From: Bradyrhizobium sp. WSM3983
GTDB lineage: Bacteria > Pseudomonadota > Alphaproteobacteria > Rhizobiales > Xanthobacteraceae
Assembly (NCBI RefSeq): GCF_000473045.1
Contig: NZ_AXAY01000007.1
Location: 94,644-158,643 of the forward strand
Reading direction: 5' to 3'
Length of the DNA stretch: 64,000 bases
The notes beneath the pieces are model-generated. The model was not told the DNA's origin, made no database searches, and worked only from the letters and a program-made list of their open reading frames with translations. Positions 45,937-56,758 of this stretch are shown here, piece by piece; positions within the stretch are counted from its first letter, which is position 1, and each line of letters begins with the position of its first letter. Position numbers and translations under genes: made by a program.

Positions 45937-46767
45937 ATGGCACGGATGGCGACGACGCAGCGGGTGGTCGTATCGACGATCGGGGCGTGGTTCTTCGGCT
46001 TCCTGATCTTCTTCCCGATCCTGTGGATGGTGCTGGCGAGCTTCAAGACCGAGCTTGAAGCTTTCGCCATTCCGCCGTCCTTCCTGTTCTTCCACTGGAC
46101 CACGGAAAACTATGCGACGGTGCAGGAGCGCAGCGACTATCTGCACCATGCGCTGAACTCGATCATCATCGCCGGCGGCTCGACGCTGATTGCGCTCCTG
46201 ATCGCGATCCCCGCGGCGTGGTCGATGGCGTTCTCGCCGACCAGGCGCACCAAGGACATCCTGCTCTGGATGCTCTCGACCAAGATGATGCCGCCGGTCG
46301 GCGTGCTGGTGCCGATCTACCTGATCTACAAGACTTTTGGTTTGCTCGATTCCCGCATCGGTCTTGTCTTCATCCTCTGCCTCGGAAACTTGCCGATCGT
46401 GATCTGGATGCTGTTCACGTACTTCAAGGAGATCCCGCGCGACATCCTCGAAGCTGCACGCATGGACGGCGCGACCATCGGCCGCGAGCTTGTCTACGTG
46501 CTGACGCCGATGGCGATCCCGGGTCTGGCTTCGACCATGCTGCTCAATCTGATCCTGGCCTGGAACGAGGCGTTCTGGACGCTCAATTTGTCGACCTCGA
46601 ACGCCGCGCCGCTCACCACATTCATCGCGTCCTATTCCAGTCCGGAAGGGCTGTTCTGGGCAAAACTGTCGGCGGCCTCGACGCTGGCGATCGCGCCCAT
46701 TCTCGTCCTCGGTTGGTTCAGCCAGAAGCAGCTCGTGCGCGGGCTCACCTTCGGCGCGGTGAAGTAG
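45937..46767 (+). CDS. smoG: Polyol ABC transporter permease (SmoG-like)
   Basis: 276 residues, six helices of the MalG type. EAARMDGATIGRELVYVLTP (about 170-189) is the EAA loop; STKMMPPVGVLVPIYLIYK and LNLILAWNEAFWTLNLSTS are characteristic of the SmoG/MtlG branch. It starts 3 bp after smoF and precedes the ATPase gene by 15 bp. Confidence 0.9.
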   Translation: MARMATTQRVVVSTIGAWFFGFLIFFPILWMVLASFKTELEAFAIPPSFLFFHWTTENYATVQERSDYLHHALNSIIIAGGSTLIALLIAIPAAWSMAFSPTRRTKDILLWMLSTKMMPPVGVLVPIYLIYKTFGLLDSRIGLVFILCLGNLPIVIWMLFTYFKEIPRDILEAARMDGATIGRELVYVLTPMAIPGLASTMLLNLILAWNEAFWTLNLSTSNAAPLTTFIASYSSPEGLFWAKLSAASTLAIAPILVLGWFSQKQLVRGLTFGAVK

Positions 46768-46782
46768 AGGGGCTGCCGGATC

Positions 46783-47790
<1,008 letters not shown>

Positions 47791-47807
47791 GAAACGGGAA
47801 TACGACC

Positions 47808-48581
47808 ATGTACCTGGAAAAATTCAAGCTGAACGGCAAGACCGCGTTCATCACCGGCGGCGGGCAAGGCATCGGCCTTGGCTGCGCGGAAGCGCTGGCC
47901 GAAGCGGGCGCCAAGGTGATCATCGGCGACCGCGACAGCAAGGTCGCCGACAGCGCCAAGGCCGAGCTGAAAGCAAAAGGCTACGACATCGAGACTGCGA
48001 TCATGGACGTCACCGATACCAAGCGTGTCGCGGAGGTCGCCAACGATCTCGTCGCCCGCCACGGCAAGGTCGACATCCTCGTCAACAATGCCGGCATTGC
48101 CCGCAGCGAAACGCCGGCCGAGACCGTGACCGACGAGCACTGGCTCAACGTCATCGACGTCAATCTCAACGGCACCTTCTGGTGCTGCCGTGAGTTCGGC
48201 AGGCACATGCTGAAGGCCAAGAGTGGCGCCATCGTCAATGTTGGTTCGATGTCCGGGTTCATCGTCAACAAGCCGCAGGAGCAGTGCTTCTACAACGCCT
48301 CCAAGGCCGGCGTGCATCATCTGACCAAGTCGCTGGCCGCCGAATGGGGCGCGCGCGGCATCCGCGTCAACGCGGTGGCCCCGACCTATATCGAGACGCC
48401 GCTCAACGCCTTCGTAAAGAGCAACGCCAAGATGTACGACGCCTGGATCGGTGGAACCCCGATGGCGCGGATGGGGCAGGTCGAGGAGATCGCCTCGGTC
48501 GTCCTGTTCCTGGCCTCCGAAGCCGCGAGCCTGATGACCGGCAGCATCGTGCTGGTGGATGGCGGCTACACTTGCTGGTAG
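47808..48581 (+). CDS. SDR-family polyol dehydrogenase
   Basis: 257 residues. Classical short-chain dehydrogenase: cofactor motif TGGGQGIGLG (about 16-25), NNAGIA (about 92-97), catalytic Ser in VNVGSMSG, Tyr and Lys in FYNASKAGVH (YxxxK), and the C-terminal GSIVLVDGGYTCW. The FWCCREFGRHM and IVNKPQEQ segments recall galactitol, arabinitol and threitol dehydrogenases. It would oxidise the imported polyol to a ketose with NAD. It starts 17 bp after the ATPase gene. Confidence 0.88.
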   Translation: MYLEKFKLNGKTAFITGGGQGIGLGCAEALAEAGAKVIIGDRDSKVADSAKAELKAKGYDIETAIMDVTDTKRVAEVANDLVARHGKVDILVNNAGIARSETPAETVTDEHWLNVIDVNLNGTFWCCREFGRHMLKAKSGAIVNVGSMSGFIVNKPQEQCFYNASKAGVHHLTKSLAAEWGARGIRVNAVAPTYIETPLNAFVKSNAKMYDAWIGGTPMARMGQVEEIASVVLFLASEAASLMTGSIVLVDGGYTCW

Positions 48582-48619
48582 GCTTGCGTCAAAACTGACG
48601 AGAGCTACCGGGAGCTACA

Positions 48620-50266
48620 ATGCCGCGAGCGTATATCGGCGTCGACGTGGGGACCACGAGCACGCGGGCAGGGGTGTTTGACGAGGCCGGCACGCTGCTT
48701 GCGACCGCCAGGCACCCGATCCGGATCTGGCACGAGGCCGGCGACATCGTCGAGCAGTCGTCCCAGGACATCTGGGAGGCCTGCGTCAAATCGGTCCGGG
48801 CGGCAATGGCGGAAGCGGCGATTGCGCCCGACAGCGTCGGCGGCATCGGTTTCGACGCGACCTGTTCCCTGGTGGTGCTTGATATCAAGGGCGAGCCGGT
48901 CACGGTCAGCGCCTCCGGTGACAAGCAGCGCAATGTCATCGTCTGGATGGACCATCGCGCCGTCGCGGAAGCGCGGCTGATCAACGAGACCGGGGATGCG
49001 GTACTGCGCTATGTCGGCGGCTCGATCTCGCCCGAGATGGAAATGCCGAAACTGTTGTGGCTGAAGCGGCATCTGCGCACGAGTTTTGACGCTGCCGGGC
49101 ACTTTTTCGATTTGGCAGACTATCTGACCTGGCGCGCGACCGGTTCGCTGCAACGCTCGACCTGCACCGTCACCTGTAAATGGAACTACCTTGCGCATGA
49201 TGGTGGCGGCTGGAGCGCGCCGTTCTTTCAGCGCATTGGCCTGTCCGACTTTGTCAGCGAGAAATACGCCCGTATCGGCACCCAGATCGTCGCCCCCGGC
49301 ACGCGGCTCGGCGCCGGCCTGACGCGCGCCGCTGCCGCCGATCTTGGCCTGGCGTCGGGCACGCCGGTCGGTGCCTCCTTGATCGACGCCCATGCCGGCG
49401 GCATCGGCGCGATCGGCGGGCGTGACGGATCGGGCGGAACGATGGATGTCAGCGATCGCCTTGCCTACATCATGGGAACGTCCGCCTGCATCATGGCGAC
49501 GACCAAAGAGCCGTGCTTCGTGCCCGGTGTCTGGGGGCCCTATTATTCCGGCATGGTGCCGGACTCCTGGCTCAACGAGGGTGGCCAGTCGGCCGCGGGT
49601 GCGGCGATCGACCATCTCCTAAAGTCGCATCCCGGCCACGCCGAGGCGAGCGCGGCTGCGCGCAGCGAGGGCATCGACCTGATCGAGTTCCTCGAGCGCC
49701 GCATCATCGCGCGCGCCGGTGATGCCAGCCGCGCCGCGTTGCTCGCCCGCGACGTCCATGTGCTCCCTGAGTTCATCGGCAACCGCTCGCCTTACGCCGA
49801 CCCCGACACGCGCGCCGTGATCGCGGGCCTCGATCTTGACACCGATGTCAGTTCGATGGAGCGGCTGTTCATCGCCGGCCTGTGCGGGCTGGCCTACGGG
49901 CTCGCCGAGGTGATCGAGGCCTTTGCCGCGCATGGCGTGCATGCTGGCATCATGATCATGGGCGGCGGCGCCAGCCGCAGTCCGCTGGTGAGGCAGATCA
50001 TGGCCGATACCACCGGCCTTACCGTCGCGCTGCCGCAAACCAAGGAGCCGGTCCTGCTGGGGGCGGCGATGCTCGGGGCGGTTGCGGGTGGGGCCTATGC
50101 CTCGATCGGCGAGACCATGGCAAAAATGTCGGCGCTCGGACGCAAGAGCGAGCCGACCGCGCCGGACATGGCCGCGTTTCACACGAAGAAGCGCGAGGTG
50201 TACAAGCTGCTGCGCGAGGTCGATCGCGGCAGCCGCGCGGCGATGCGCGACATCGCCAAGAGTTAG
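48620..50266 (+). CDS. FGGY-family pentulose kinase (D-ribulokinase-like)
   Basis: 548 residues. N-terminal ATPase motif YIGVDVGTTSTRAGVFD (about 5-21), the subfamily signature VWMDHRAVAEA, LPEFIGNRSPYADP and a C-terminal nucleotide motif with GIMIMGGGASRSPLVRQIMA. The length and these signatures place it in the YpCarbK/human FGGY group, which phosphorylates D-ribulose, rather than the xylulokinase or glycerol kinase groups. The expected route is polyol to ketopentose by the SDR enzyme, then phosphorylation here. It lies 38 bp downstream of the SDR gene. Confidence 0.87.
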   Translation: MPRAYIGVDVGTTSTRAGVFDEAGTLLATARHPIRIWHEAGDIVEQSSQDIWEACVKSVRAAMAEAAIAPDSVGGIGFDATCSLVVLDIKGEPVTVSASGDKQRNVIVWMDHRAVAEARLINETGDAVLRYVGGSISPEMEMPKLLWLKRHLRTSFDAAGHFFDLADYLTWRATGSLQRSTCTVTCKWNYLAHDGGGWSAPFFQRIGLSDFVSEKYARIGTQIVAPGTRLGAGLTRAAAADLGLASGTPVGASLIDAHAGGIGAIGGRDGSGGTMDVSDRLAYIMGTSACIMATTKEPCFVPGVWGPYYSGMVPDSWLNEGGQSAAGAAIDHLLKSHPGHAEASAAARSEGIDLIEFLERRIIARAGDASRAALLARDVHVLPEFIGNRSPYADPDTRAVIAGLDLDTDVSSMERLFIAGLCGLAYGLAEVIEAFAAHGVHAGIMIMGGGASRSPLVRQIMADTTGLTVALPQTKEPVLLGAAMLGAVAGGAYASIGETMAKMSALGRKSEPTAPDMAAFHTKKREVYKLLREVDRGSRAAMRDIAKS

Positions 50267-50287
50267 TTGAAGGACACGTTAAGAAAC

Positions 50288-51223
50288 ATGCTGATTTCCT
50301 GCGGCGATGCGCTGATCGATTTCGTCCCGACGCGAAACGCGGCGGGGCGCGAAGCAGTGATGCCGGCGGTCGGCGGCTCCTGCCTCAACGTCGCGATTGG
50401 CATCGCGCGGCTTGGCGCACCGACCGGTTTTGTCGGCGGCGTCTCGACCGACTTGTTCGGGCGCATGATCGCGGACCACGCCACCGCTTCGAACGTCGAG
50501 CTTGGCCTCGCTACCCGCAGCGATCACCAGACCACGCTCGCTTTCGTCCGCATCGTCGCCGGCGAGTCCCATTACGCCTTCTATGACGCCGAGACGGCGA
50601 CGCGGAATTGGACGTTTCGGCGCGGCTCCATCCCGTTCGATACGGTCGAAGCCGTCCATGTCGGCTCGACCACACTGGTCAACGACCAGGGCGCTGCCGA
50701 GACCATGGCCCTGATCGCAGATGCGCGGGCCTCATCAACGATCTCCTTCGATCCGAACTGCCGGCCCAATCTGGTCCAGGACAAGCCGGCCTATCTTGCG
50801 CGCATGGTCGAGTTCGCCGCGAGCGCCGATCTTATCAAGATGTCGGACGTCGACTTCGCCTATCTGTTCGGCGAGGAGCCTTATCAGCAACGCGCGAGTG
50901 CGCTGCTGGGGCAGGGCACAAGTCTCGTCGTCATCACCCGCGGCAACAATGGCGCTATCGCCTGGCATGCGAAGGCAGGGCAGATTGAGGTCGAGGCGCC
51001 CGAGGTCGCGGTCGCCGACACCATCGGCGCCGGCGACAGCTTTCAGGCTGCCTTGTTGTTTGCCCTGCACAAGCAGGGGCGCCTCGCCCGGCAACGATTG
51101 AAGGACATCGGCGCAGACGAGCTCCGCCGCGCGCTGTCCTTTGCCGCCAACTGCGCCGGCCTGACCTGCACCCGTCCGGGTGCCGATCCGCCCTGGAGCC
51201 ACGAGATCAGCTGGAGCTGGTAG
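50288..51223 (+). CDS. PfkB-family carbohydrate kinase (fructokinase-like)
   Basis: 311 residues. First PfkB signature region GGSCLNVAIGIARLGAPTGF (about 35-54), then the C-terminal signature DTIGAGDSFQAALL (about 243-256) with the catalytic aspartate. LISCGDALIDF at the N-terminus and SFDPNCRP are typical of fructokinases. ATG 50288 is chosen; the TTG at 50267 would overlap the kinase upstream by nothing but lacks a ribosome site. It ends the polyol operon and is a second, unrelated kinase for the same pathway block. Confidence 0.88.
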   Translation: MLISCGDALIDFVPTRNAAGREAVMPAVGGSCLNVAIGIARLGAPTGFVGGVSTDLFGRMIADHATASNVELGLATRSDHQTTLAFVRIVAGESHYAFYDAETATRNWTFRRGSIPFDTVEAVHVGSTTLVNDQGAAETMALIADARASSTISFDPNCRPNLVQDKPAYLARMVEFAASADLIKMSDVDFAYLFGEEPYQQRASALLGQGTSLVVITRGNNGAIAWHAKAGQIEVEAPEVAVADTIGAGDSFQAALLFALHKQGRLARQRLKDIGADELRRALSFAANCAGLTCTRPGADPPWSHEISWSW

Positions 51224-51336
51224 GCGGCGTCAGGAGCCTCGCGATGTCCCGGCGGATTGTGGCCATGCGTCGGCCGAAATGGACAGGTTAACTTCGCGCT
51301 GGCAAGGTCCGCGCGTCCTGACGCGAGCCTGTCCTG

Positions 51337-52758
51337 ATGAGCAACGATCTCTGTTTCCTCTCCGCCACCGAGCTGCGCGAACGCATCACCAGCAAGAAGG
51401 TGTCGCCGGTCGAAATCGTCAGCGCCGTGCTCGCGCGCGCCGAGGCGCTCCAGCCCGAACTCAACTGCTTCATCACGCTCTGTGGCGACGAGGCGATGGC
51501 AGCGGCGCGCGAAGCCGAGCGCAAGGTGATGGCCGGCGAGTCGCTCGGTCTGCTGCATGGCCTTCCCGTCACCGTCAAGGACATCGTCAACACCAAGGGC
51601 GTGAAGACCACCTTTGGCGCCGTCCCGTATAAGGACAACGTCCCGACTGAGGATGCCATTGCGGTTGCCAAGTTGCGCGCGGAAGGCGCGATCCTGATCG
51701 GCAAGACCACGACGCCCGAGTTTGGCAGCAAGTGCCTGACCGATTCACCGTTGTTCGGCCGCACCCGCAATGCGTGGAGTGCGGAACGTTCGTCCGGCGG
51801 CTCCAGCGGCGGCGCGGCGGTGGCGGTCGCGAGCGGCATCGCGCCGCTCGCGATTGCCACCGATGGCGGCGGCTCGACGCGGATTCCCGCCGCCTGCAAC
51901 GGCGTGGTCGGACTGAAGCAGAGCAATGGCGTAATCGCGCACAGCCAGGCGCTGGATGCGTTCGGAAACCAGACCTATGTCACGCCGACCACGCGCACTG
52001 TCGCCGACACCGCCCTGATGATGCAGGCGATGGCCGGCGAGGATGCCTGCGATCCCTGGTCGATCGGCGTGCCCGTGCCCGATTTCATCGGCACCGCCGC
52101 CCCGCGCGGCGATCTGCGCGGGCAGAAGATTCTGTTCTGCGCCTCGCCGCCGGGACGCCCAGTGTCGTCAGATGTCGCTATGGCCTTCAAGGCGAGCCTC
52201 GATCGGCTCGCGAGCCTGGGTGCCGAGCTCGAGGAATTTTCCGGCGAGGGCTACGACGTCGAGCCGATCTGGCGCGCCATCAACCACACCGTCTGGCGCT
52301 CGCGATTCTCGAAGCTGGTGGCGGAGCATGGCGATGCCTTGAGCAATGCCTTCATCAAGCAGATTTCGCTCGCAACCAACGTCAGCGGTGTCGACTATCA
52401 AGAGGCGATGTTCGCGCGCACGGCGTTGTTCCGCCGTGTGCAATCCCTGCTTGCGCGGGGGCATCTGTTGGCGATGCCGACCATCACCCGCACTGCGCTG
52501 CCGATCGATCAGGACCTGTTCGGCGCCATCGAGATCGACGGGGCGCATTTCGACAGCGTCCGGCCGCATTGGTTCCCCTGGACCATGCCGTTCAACATGA
52601 CCGGCCACCCCGCGATCAGCCTGCCCTGCGGCTTCGGTCGCGACGGCCTGCCGATCGGGCTCCAACTCGTCGGCCGCTTCCGGGCCGACGCGGAATTGCT
52701 GCGCGTCAGCGCGCTGTTCGAGGCCTCGCACGACTTTCTCGCCCGCTGGCCGGGTTGA
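51337..52758 (+). CDS. Amidase, amidase-signature family
   Basis: 473 residues. The Ser-Ser-Lys catalytic triad is visible: Lys in TVKDIVNTKG (about 79), the two serines in SSGGSSGGAAVAVASG, then PLAIATDGGGSTRIPA and GVVGLKQSNG. It hydrolyses a carboxamide; the substrate cannot be told from the sequence. It is followed 84 bp later by a complete peptide-type ABC importer on the same strand, so it may process an imported amide or peptide. No strong ribosome site is seen before ATG 51337. Confidence 0.9.
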   Translation: MSNDLCFLSATELRERITSKKVSPVEIVSAVLARAEALQPELNCFITLCGDEAMAAAREAERKVMAGESLGLLHGLPVTVKDIVNTKGVKTTFGAVPYKDNVPTEDAIAVAKLRAEGAILIGKTTTPEFGSKCLTDSPLFGRTRNAWSAERSSGGSSGGAAVAVASGIAPLAIATDGGGSTRIPAACNGVVGLKQSNGVIAHSQALDAFGNQTYVTPTTRTVADTALMMQAMAGEDACDPWSIGVPVPDFIGTAAPRGDLRGQKILFCASPPGRPVSSDVAMAFKASLDRLASLGAELEEFSGEGYDVEPIWRAINHTVWRSRFSKLVAEHGDALSNAFIKQISLATNVSGVDYQEAMFARTALFRRVQSLLARGHLLAMPTITRTALPIDQDLFGAIEIDGAHFDSVRPHWFPWTMPFNMTGHPAISLPCGFGRDGLPIGLQLVGRFRADAELLRVSALFEASHDFLARWPG

Positions 52759-52842
52759 GATGGGACACATGCGGCAAGGGGCTTGCGTCAGGCGTCCGGA
52801 CATGTTGATCGTGCCGATGATGAGCCCTGAACCCGACCGCGC

Positions 52843-53793
52843 ATGAGCGTATTTTTCCTCCGACGTGTCCTGACATTGCTGGCGACGCTGGTCGGCGCAT
52901 CCGTGATCATTTTCCTGGTGCTGGATGCGCTGCCGGGCAATGCCGCCCAGATGCTGATGGGCGCCGACGCCTCTGCCGACGCGGTCCGCGCGCTCACGGT
53001 CAAGCTGGGGCTCGATCAGCCGCTGGCGGTCCGCTACCTGCAATGGATCAAGGGCTTTGTCGTCGGTGATCTCGGCAACTCCTATGTCTACGGCACGCCG
53101 GTCGCCAGCCTGATCGCGGAGCGGCTGGTGCTGACCGTTCCGCTCGCGATCATGTCGATGCTGATCACCGTGACGCTGGCGCTCTCGGCCGGCATTTACA
53201 CGGCGGCCAATCACAACAAGCTCGGCGATGTCGGCGTGATGTCGTTGACGCAGATCGGCATCGCGCTGCCGAATTTCTGGTTCGCAATTCTCCTGGTCCT
53301 CTTGTTCGCCGTGCGGCTGCAATGGCTCGCCGCGGGCGGCTTTCCCGGCTGGGACGACGGCATCTGGCCGGGCGTCAAATCGCTGCTGCTGCCGTCGATC
53401 TCGCTTGCGGTGGTGCAGGCCGCAATTCTCGCCCGCGTCACGCGCTCGGCCGTGCTCGAAGTGCTGCGCGAAGATTTCGTCCGCACCGCGCGGGCAAAGG
53501 GGCTCGGCAAGCGCGAGGTGCTGTGGAGCCACGTGCTGCGCAACGCCATGATCCCGGTGATGACGGTGATGGGCCTGCAATTCGCCAATCTGCTCGCAGG
53601 CACCATCGTGATCGAGAACGTGTTCTACCTGCCTGGGCTCGGTCGGCTGATCTTCCAGTCGATCGCCAACCGCGACCTGATCGTGGTGCGCAATTGCGTG
53701 ATGCTGCTGGCCGCCATGGTCGTCGTCGTCAATTTCGTCGTCGACGTGCTCTATGCCTTCATCGATCCCCGCATCAAGGTGCACGACCTGTGA
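52843..53793 (+). CDS. Peptide/nickel-type ABC transporter permease (DppB-like)
   Basis: 316 residues, six helices. The N-terminal helix FLRRVLTLLATLVGASVIIFLVLD-type start is that of DppB/GsiC proteins; the EAA-like loop is ARAKGLGKREVLWSHVLRNA (about 223-242), followed by LPGLGRLIFQSIANRDL. It overlaps the next permease gene by GTGA. Part of the importer encoded from 52843 to 58252. Confidence 0.9.
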   Translation: MSVFFLRRVLTLLATLVGASVIIFLVLDALPGNAAQMLMGADASADAVRALTVKLGLDQPLAVRYLQWIKGFVVGDLGNSYVYGTPVASLIAERLVLTVPLAIMSMLITVTLALSAGIYTAANHNKLGDVGVMSLTQIGIALPNFWFAILLVLLFAVRLQWLAAGGFPGWDDGIWPGVKSLLLPSISLAVVQAAILARVTRSAVLEVLREDFVRTARAKGLGKREVLWSHVLRNAMIPVMTVMGLQFANLLAGTIVIENVFYLPGLGRLIFQSIANRDLIVVRNCVMLLAAMVVVVNFVVDVLYAFIDPRIKVHDL

Positions 53794-54683
53794 GCGCGCA
53801 GCTTTCCACTCCGGTTGACGCGCCGGTCGCAACGCGCCCCTTGCCGGCCAGGACGTTCTGGCGCCGCGCGCTGCGCCACCGCAGCTTTGTGCTGGGCGGC
53901 GCACTGACCCTGCTGGTGGTCGCCTCGGCATTGCTCTCGCTGGTGTGGACGCCGTGGTCGCCTTATGAGATCGATATCGCCTCGAAACTTCAGCCGCCGT
54001 CGGCGGCGCACTGGCTCGGCACCGATACCTTTGGCCGCGACATCGTCTCGCTGCTGCTCGCCGGCGCCCGCTCCACCATCCTGGTCGGCATCATCGCGGT
54101 CAGCATCGGTCTCACCTTCGGCGTCTGCCTCGGCCTGATCGCATCGGCCAAGCGGGGCTGGACCGAAGAGATCATCATGCGCTTCTCCGATTTCACCTTC
54201 GCCTTTCCGGCCGTGCTCTCGGCGATCATGCTCGCCGCGGTCGCGGGGCCGGGCATGCTGACCTCGATCATCGCAATCGGCATCTTCCAGATCCCGACGC
54301 TTATCCGGCTGACGCGCGGCTCGGCCAATGCAATCTGGGCGCGCGAATTCGTGCTGGCGGCGCGCGCCTCGGGGAAGGGCGCCTTCCGCATCACCATCGA
54401 ACACGTGCTGCCGAACATCCTGTCGATCCTGATCGTGCAGGCGACCATCCAGTTCGCGCTTGCCATTCTCGCCGAAGCCGCGCTGTCCTATCTCGGCCTC
54501 GGCACCCAGCCGCCGCAGCCGTCCTGGGGCCGCATGCTGAATGACGCGCAGACCATGCTGTTCCAGTCGCCGATGCTCGCGGTCTATCCGGGCGCCGCGA
54601 TCGCGATCGCCGTGCTCGGCCTTAATCTGCTCGGCGACGGCTTGCGCGATTTGCTTGATCCCAGGCTGGCGCGGGAGCGGTGA
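53790..54683 (+). CDS. Peptide/nickel-type ABC transporter permease (DppC-like)
   Basis: 297 residues starting at a GTG coupled to the upstream stop. A cytoplasmic arm with LPARTFWRRALRHRS leads to the first helix. HWLGTDTFGRDIVSLLLAGA is the DppC/OppC signature, AARASGKGAFRITIEHVLPN the coupling loop, and LSYLGLGTQPPQPSWGRML the usual C-terminal motif. The ATPase gene begins 2 bp after the stop. Confidence 0.91.
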   Translation: MSAQLSTPVDAPVATRPLPARTFWRRALRHRSFVLGGALTLLVVASALLSLVWTPWSPYEIDIASKLQPPSAAHWLGTDTFGRDIVSLLLAGARSTILVGIIAVSIGLTFGVCLGLIASAKRGWTEEIIMRFSDFTFAFPAVLSAIMLAAVAGPGMLTSIIAIGIFQIPTLIRLTRGSANAIWAREFVLAARASGKGAFRITIEHVLPNILSILIVQATIQFALAILAEAALSYLGLGTQPPQPSWGRMLNDAQTMLFQSPMLAVYPGAAIAIAVLGLNLLGDGLRDLLDPRLARER

Positions 54684-54685
54684 CG

Positions 54686-55699
54686 ATGGCTGACCCCGCA
54701 AACTTGCCGCTGATCGAGGTCGACAATCTCGGCGTTCGCCTCAACACCAGCCGCGGCCCGGCGCCGGCCGTTCGTGGCGTCAGCTTTTCGTTGAAACGCG
54801 GCGAGACGCTTGGGCTGGTCGGCGAGTCCGGCTGCGGCAAGTCGGTCACGGCGTTGTCGCTGATGGGATTGCTGCCGGACAGCGCGGTCGTCACCGGCAG
54901 CATCAAGCTTGATGGCAACGAGCTCGCGCGGCTCCCGGATGCGGATTACTGCGGCTTGCGTGGCAACCGCATCAGCATGATCTTCCAGGAGCCGATGACC
55001 GCGCTGAATCCGATGCACACGATCGGCCGTCAGGTCGCCGAGCCGCTGCGGCGTCACAAGAAATATTCCGCCGCGCAGGCGCGCAAAGAGGCGATCGCCT
55101 TGCTGGACCGCGTCGGGCTGCCCGATCCCGCAAAGCGCATCGATGCCTATCCGCATCAATTCTCCGGCGGCCAGCGCCAGCGCGTTACGATTGCGATGGC
55201 GCTCGCCTGCGAGCCGGATCTCCTGATCGCGGACGAGCCGACCACCGCGCTTGACGTCACCATCCAGGGCCAGATCCTCGATCTGATCGCCGACCTCGTC
55301 GAGGAGCGCGGCATGTCGATGATCCTGATCTCCCACGATCTCGGCGTCATCGCCGAGAACGTGCAGCGCATGATGGTGATGTATGGCGGCACCGTCGTCG
55401 AGAGCGGGCCGACCGACGAGGTGTTCCGCCGCATGGGCCATCCGTACACGCAGGGCCTGTTCCGCGCCCGTCCGCGGCTCGGTGCGCGCAAGGGGACGCG
55501 GCTGACGACGATCTCGGGCACGGTTCCGGAACTCGCCGATCTGCCGGCCGGCTGCGCCTTCGGCGAGCGCTGTCCGCTGGTCGAGGACAAATGCCGCGCG
55601 GCGCTGCCGCCGATGGTCGAAGTCGGTCCAGGCCACATCGTGCGTTGCGTGCGCACTGACGTCTCGATGGCTGCGAATGTCGGGGCGATGTCCGCATGA
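54686..55699 (+). CDS. Peptide-type ABC transporter ATP-binding protein (DppD-like)
   Basis: 337 residues. Walker [17 protein letters not shown] (about 49-64), [15 protein letters not shown], signature [16 protein letters not shown], Walker [13 protein letters not shown] and switch ISHDLGV. The C-terminal [14 protein letters not shown] is the cysteine motif of this subfamily, which may hold an iron-sulfur cluster. ATG 54686 has GGGAG 8 bp before it; GTG 54680 is an alternative. The stop overlaps the next gene by 4 bp. Confidence 0.92.
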   Translation: MADPANLPLIEVDNLGVRLNTSRGPAPAVRGVSFSLKRGETLGLVGESGCGKSVTALSLMGLLPDSAVVTGSIKLDGNELARLPDADYCGLRGNRISMIFQEPMTALNPMHTIGRQVAEPLRRHKKYSAAQARKEAIALLDRVGLPDPAKRIDAYPHQFSGGQRQRVTIAMALACEPDLLIADEPTTALDVTIQGQILDLIADLVEERGMSMILISHDLGVIAENVQRMMVMYGGTVVESGPTDEVFRRMGHPYTQGLFRARPRLGARKGTRLTTISGTVPELADLPAGCAFGERCPLVEDKCRAALPPMVEVGPGHIVRCVRTDVSMAANVGAMSA

Positions 55700-56700
55700 G
55701 TGCAGCGCCTCTTCTCGACGTCAAAGATCTCGAGCAGCGCTACACGCTGCCGCGCGAAAGCCTGTTCCGTCCGCCCGGCCATGTGCGCGCGCTCAACGGT
55801 GTCAGCGTGCAGGTCTCCGCCGGCAAGAGCCTCGGCATCGTCGGCGAATCCGGCTCGGGCAAGTCGACCTTCGCGCGGGTGGTGATGGCGCTGGAGCGGC
55901 CGACCGCGGGAGAGGTCACGCTGCTCGGCCGCGACCTCAACCGCATTTCTCCCGATGAATTGCGCCGCGCGCGGCGCGATTTCCAGATGGTGTTCCAGGA
56001 TCCTTACGGATCGCTCGACCCACGCCAGACCATTGCGCGCATCGTCGCCGAGCCGCTGACCGTGCTTGACGATGCCGACCGCACCACGTTCCGCGCCCGC
56101 GTCGCCGCGGTGCTGAAGCAGGTCGGCTTGCGCGAAGCGGACATGGACAAATATCCGCACGAGTTCTCCGGCGGGCAGCGCCAGCGCATCGCGATCGCGC
56201 GTGCGCTGATCACGCAACCAAAGCTGATCGTTGCGGACGAGCCCGTCTCCGCGCTCGACGTCTCCGTGCAGGGGCAGGTTCTGAACCTGATGCAGGATCT
56301 CCAGGGGCAGTTCGGCCTCAGCTATATCCTGATCAGCCACGACCTCGCTGTGGTCGATTATCTCTGCGACGAGGTCGCGGTGATGTATCTCGGCCGGATC
56401 GTCGAGCAGGGGCGGCCGGAGGATCTGTTCGAGCGCTGCGCGCATCCGTACACGCGGGCGCTGCTGGACGCGGTGCCGCGCGCACGCGCCGGAGGCGGCC
56501 GGCGCCGGCGCGGCGCTCAGGCGATCGCCTCGCAATCGGTGGCCGCTGCCGGCTGCCCCTATGCGGCGCGTTGTCCGCTCGCCGACCAGCATTGCCGCGA
56601 GGTTCCGCCCTTGCTACGCAGGGTGGGCGAGGGACATCTCGCCGCCTGCCACAAGGCGGAGGCTGTGATGGCATTGCCGCAGGCGGCCATGGAAGGTTAA
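55696..56700 (+). CDS. Peptide-type ABC transporter ATP-binding protein (DppF-like)
   Basis: 334 residues. Walker [16 protein letters not shown] (about 52-66), [13 protein letters not shown], signature [16 protein letters not shown], Walker [13 protein letters not shown] and switch ISHDLAVV. The C-terminal cysteine motif reads [14 protein letters not shown]. It forms the ATPase heterodimer with the DppD-like protein. A 58-bp gap leads to the binding-protein gene. Confidence 0.92.
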   Translation: MSAAPLLDVKDLEQRYTLPRESLFRPPGHVRALNGVSVQVSAGKSLGIVGESGSGKSTFARVVMALERPTAGEVTLLGRDLNRISPDELRRARRDFQMVFQDPYGSLDPRQTIARIVAEPLTVLDDADRTTFRARVAAVLKQVGLREADMDKYPHEFSGGQRQRIAIARALITQPKLIVADEPVSALDVSVQGQVLNLMQDLQGQFGLSYILISHDLAVVDYLCDEVAVMYLGRIVEQGRPEDLFERCAHPYTRALLDAVPRARAGGGRRRRGAQAIASQSVAAAGCPYAARCPLADQHCREVPPLLRRVGEGHLAACHKAEAVMALPQAAMEG

Positions 56701-56758
56701 TGTCGGCTACGGGATTGGCGTAGTCTCAAGAAGACAGAAGAAGACCGGGGAGTTGGGC

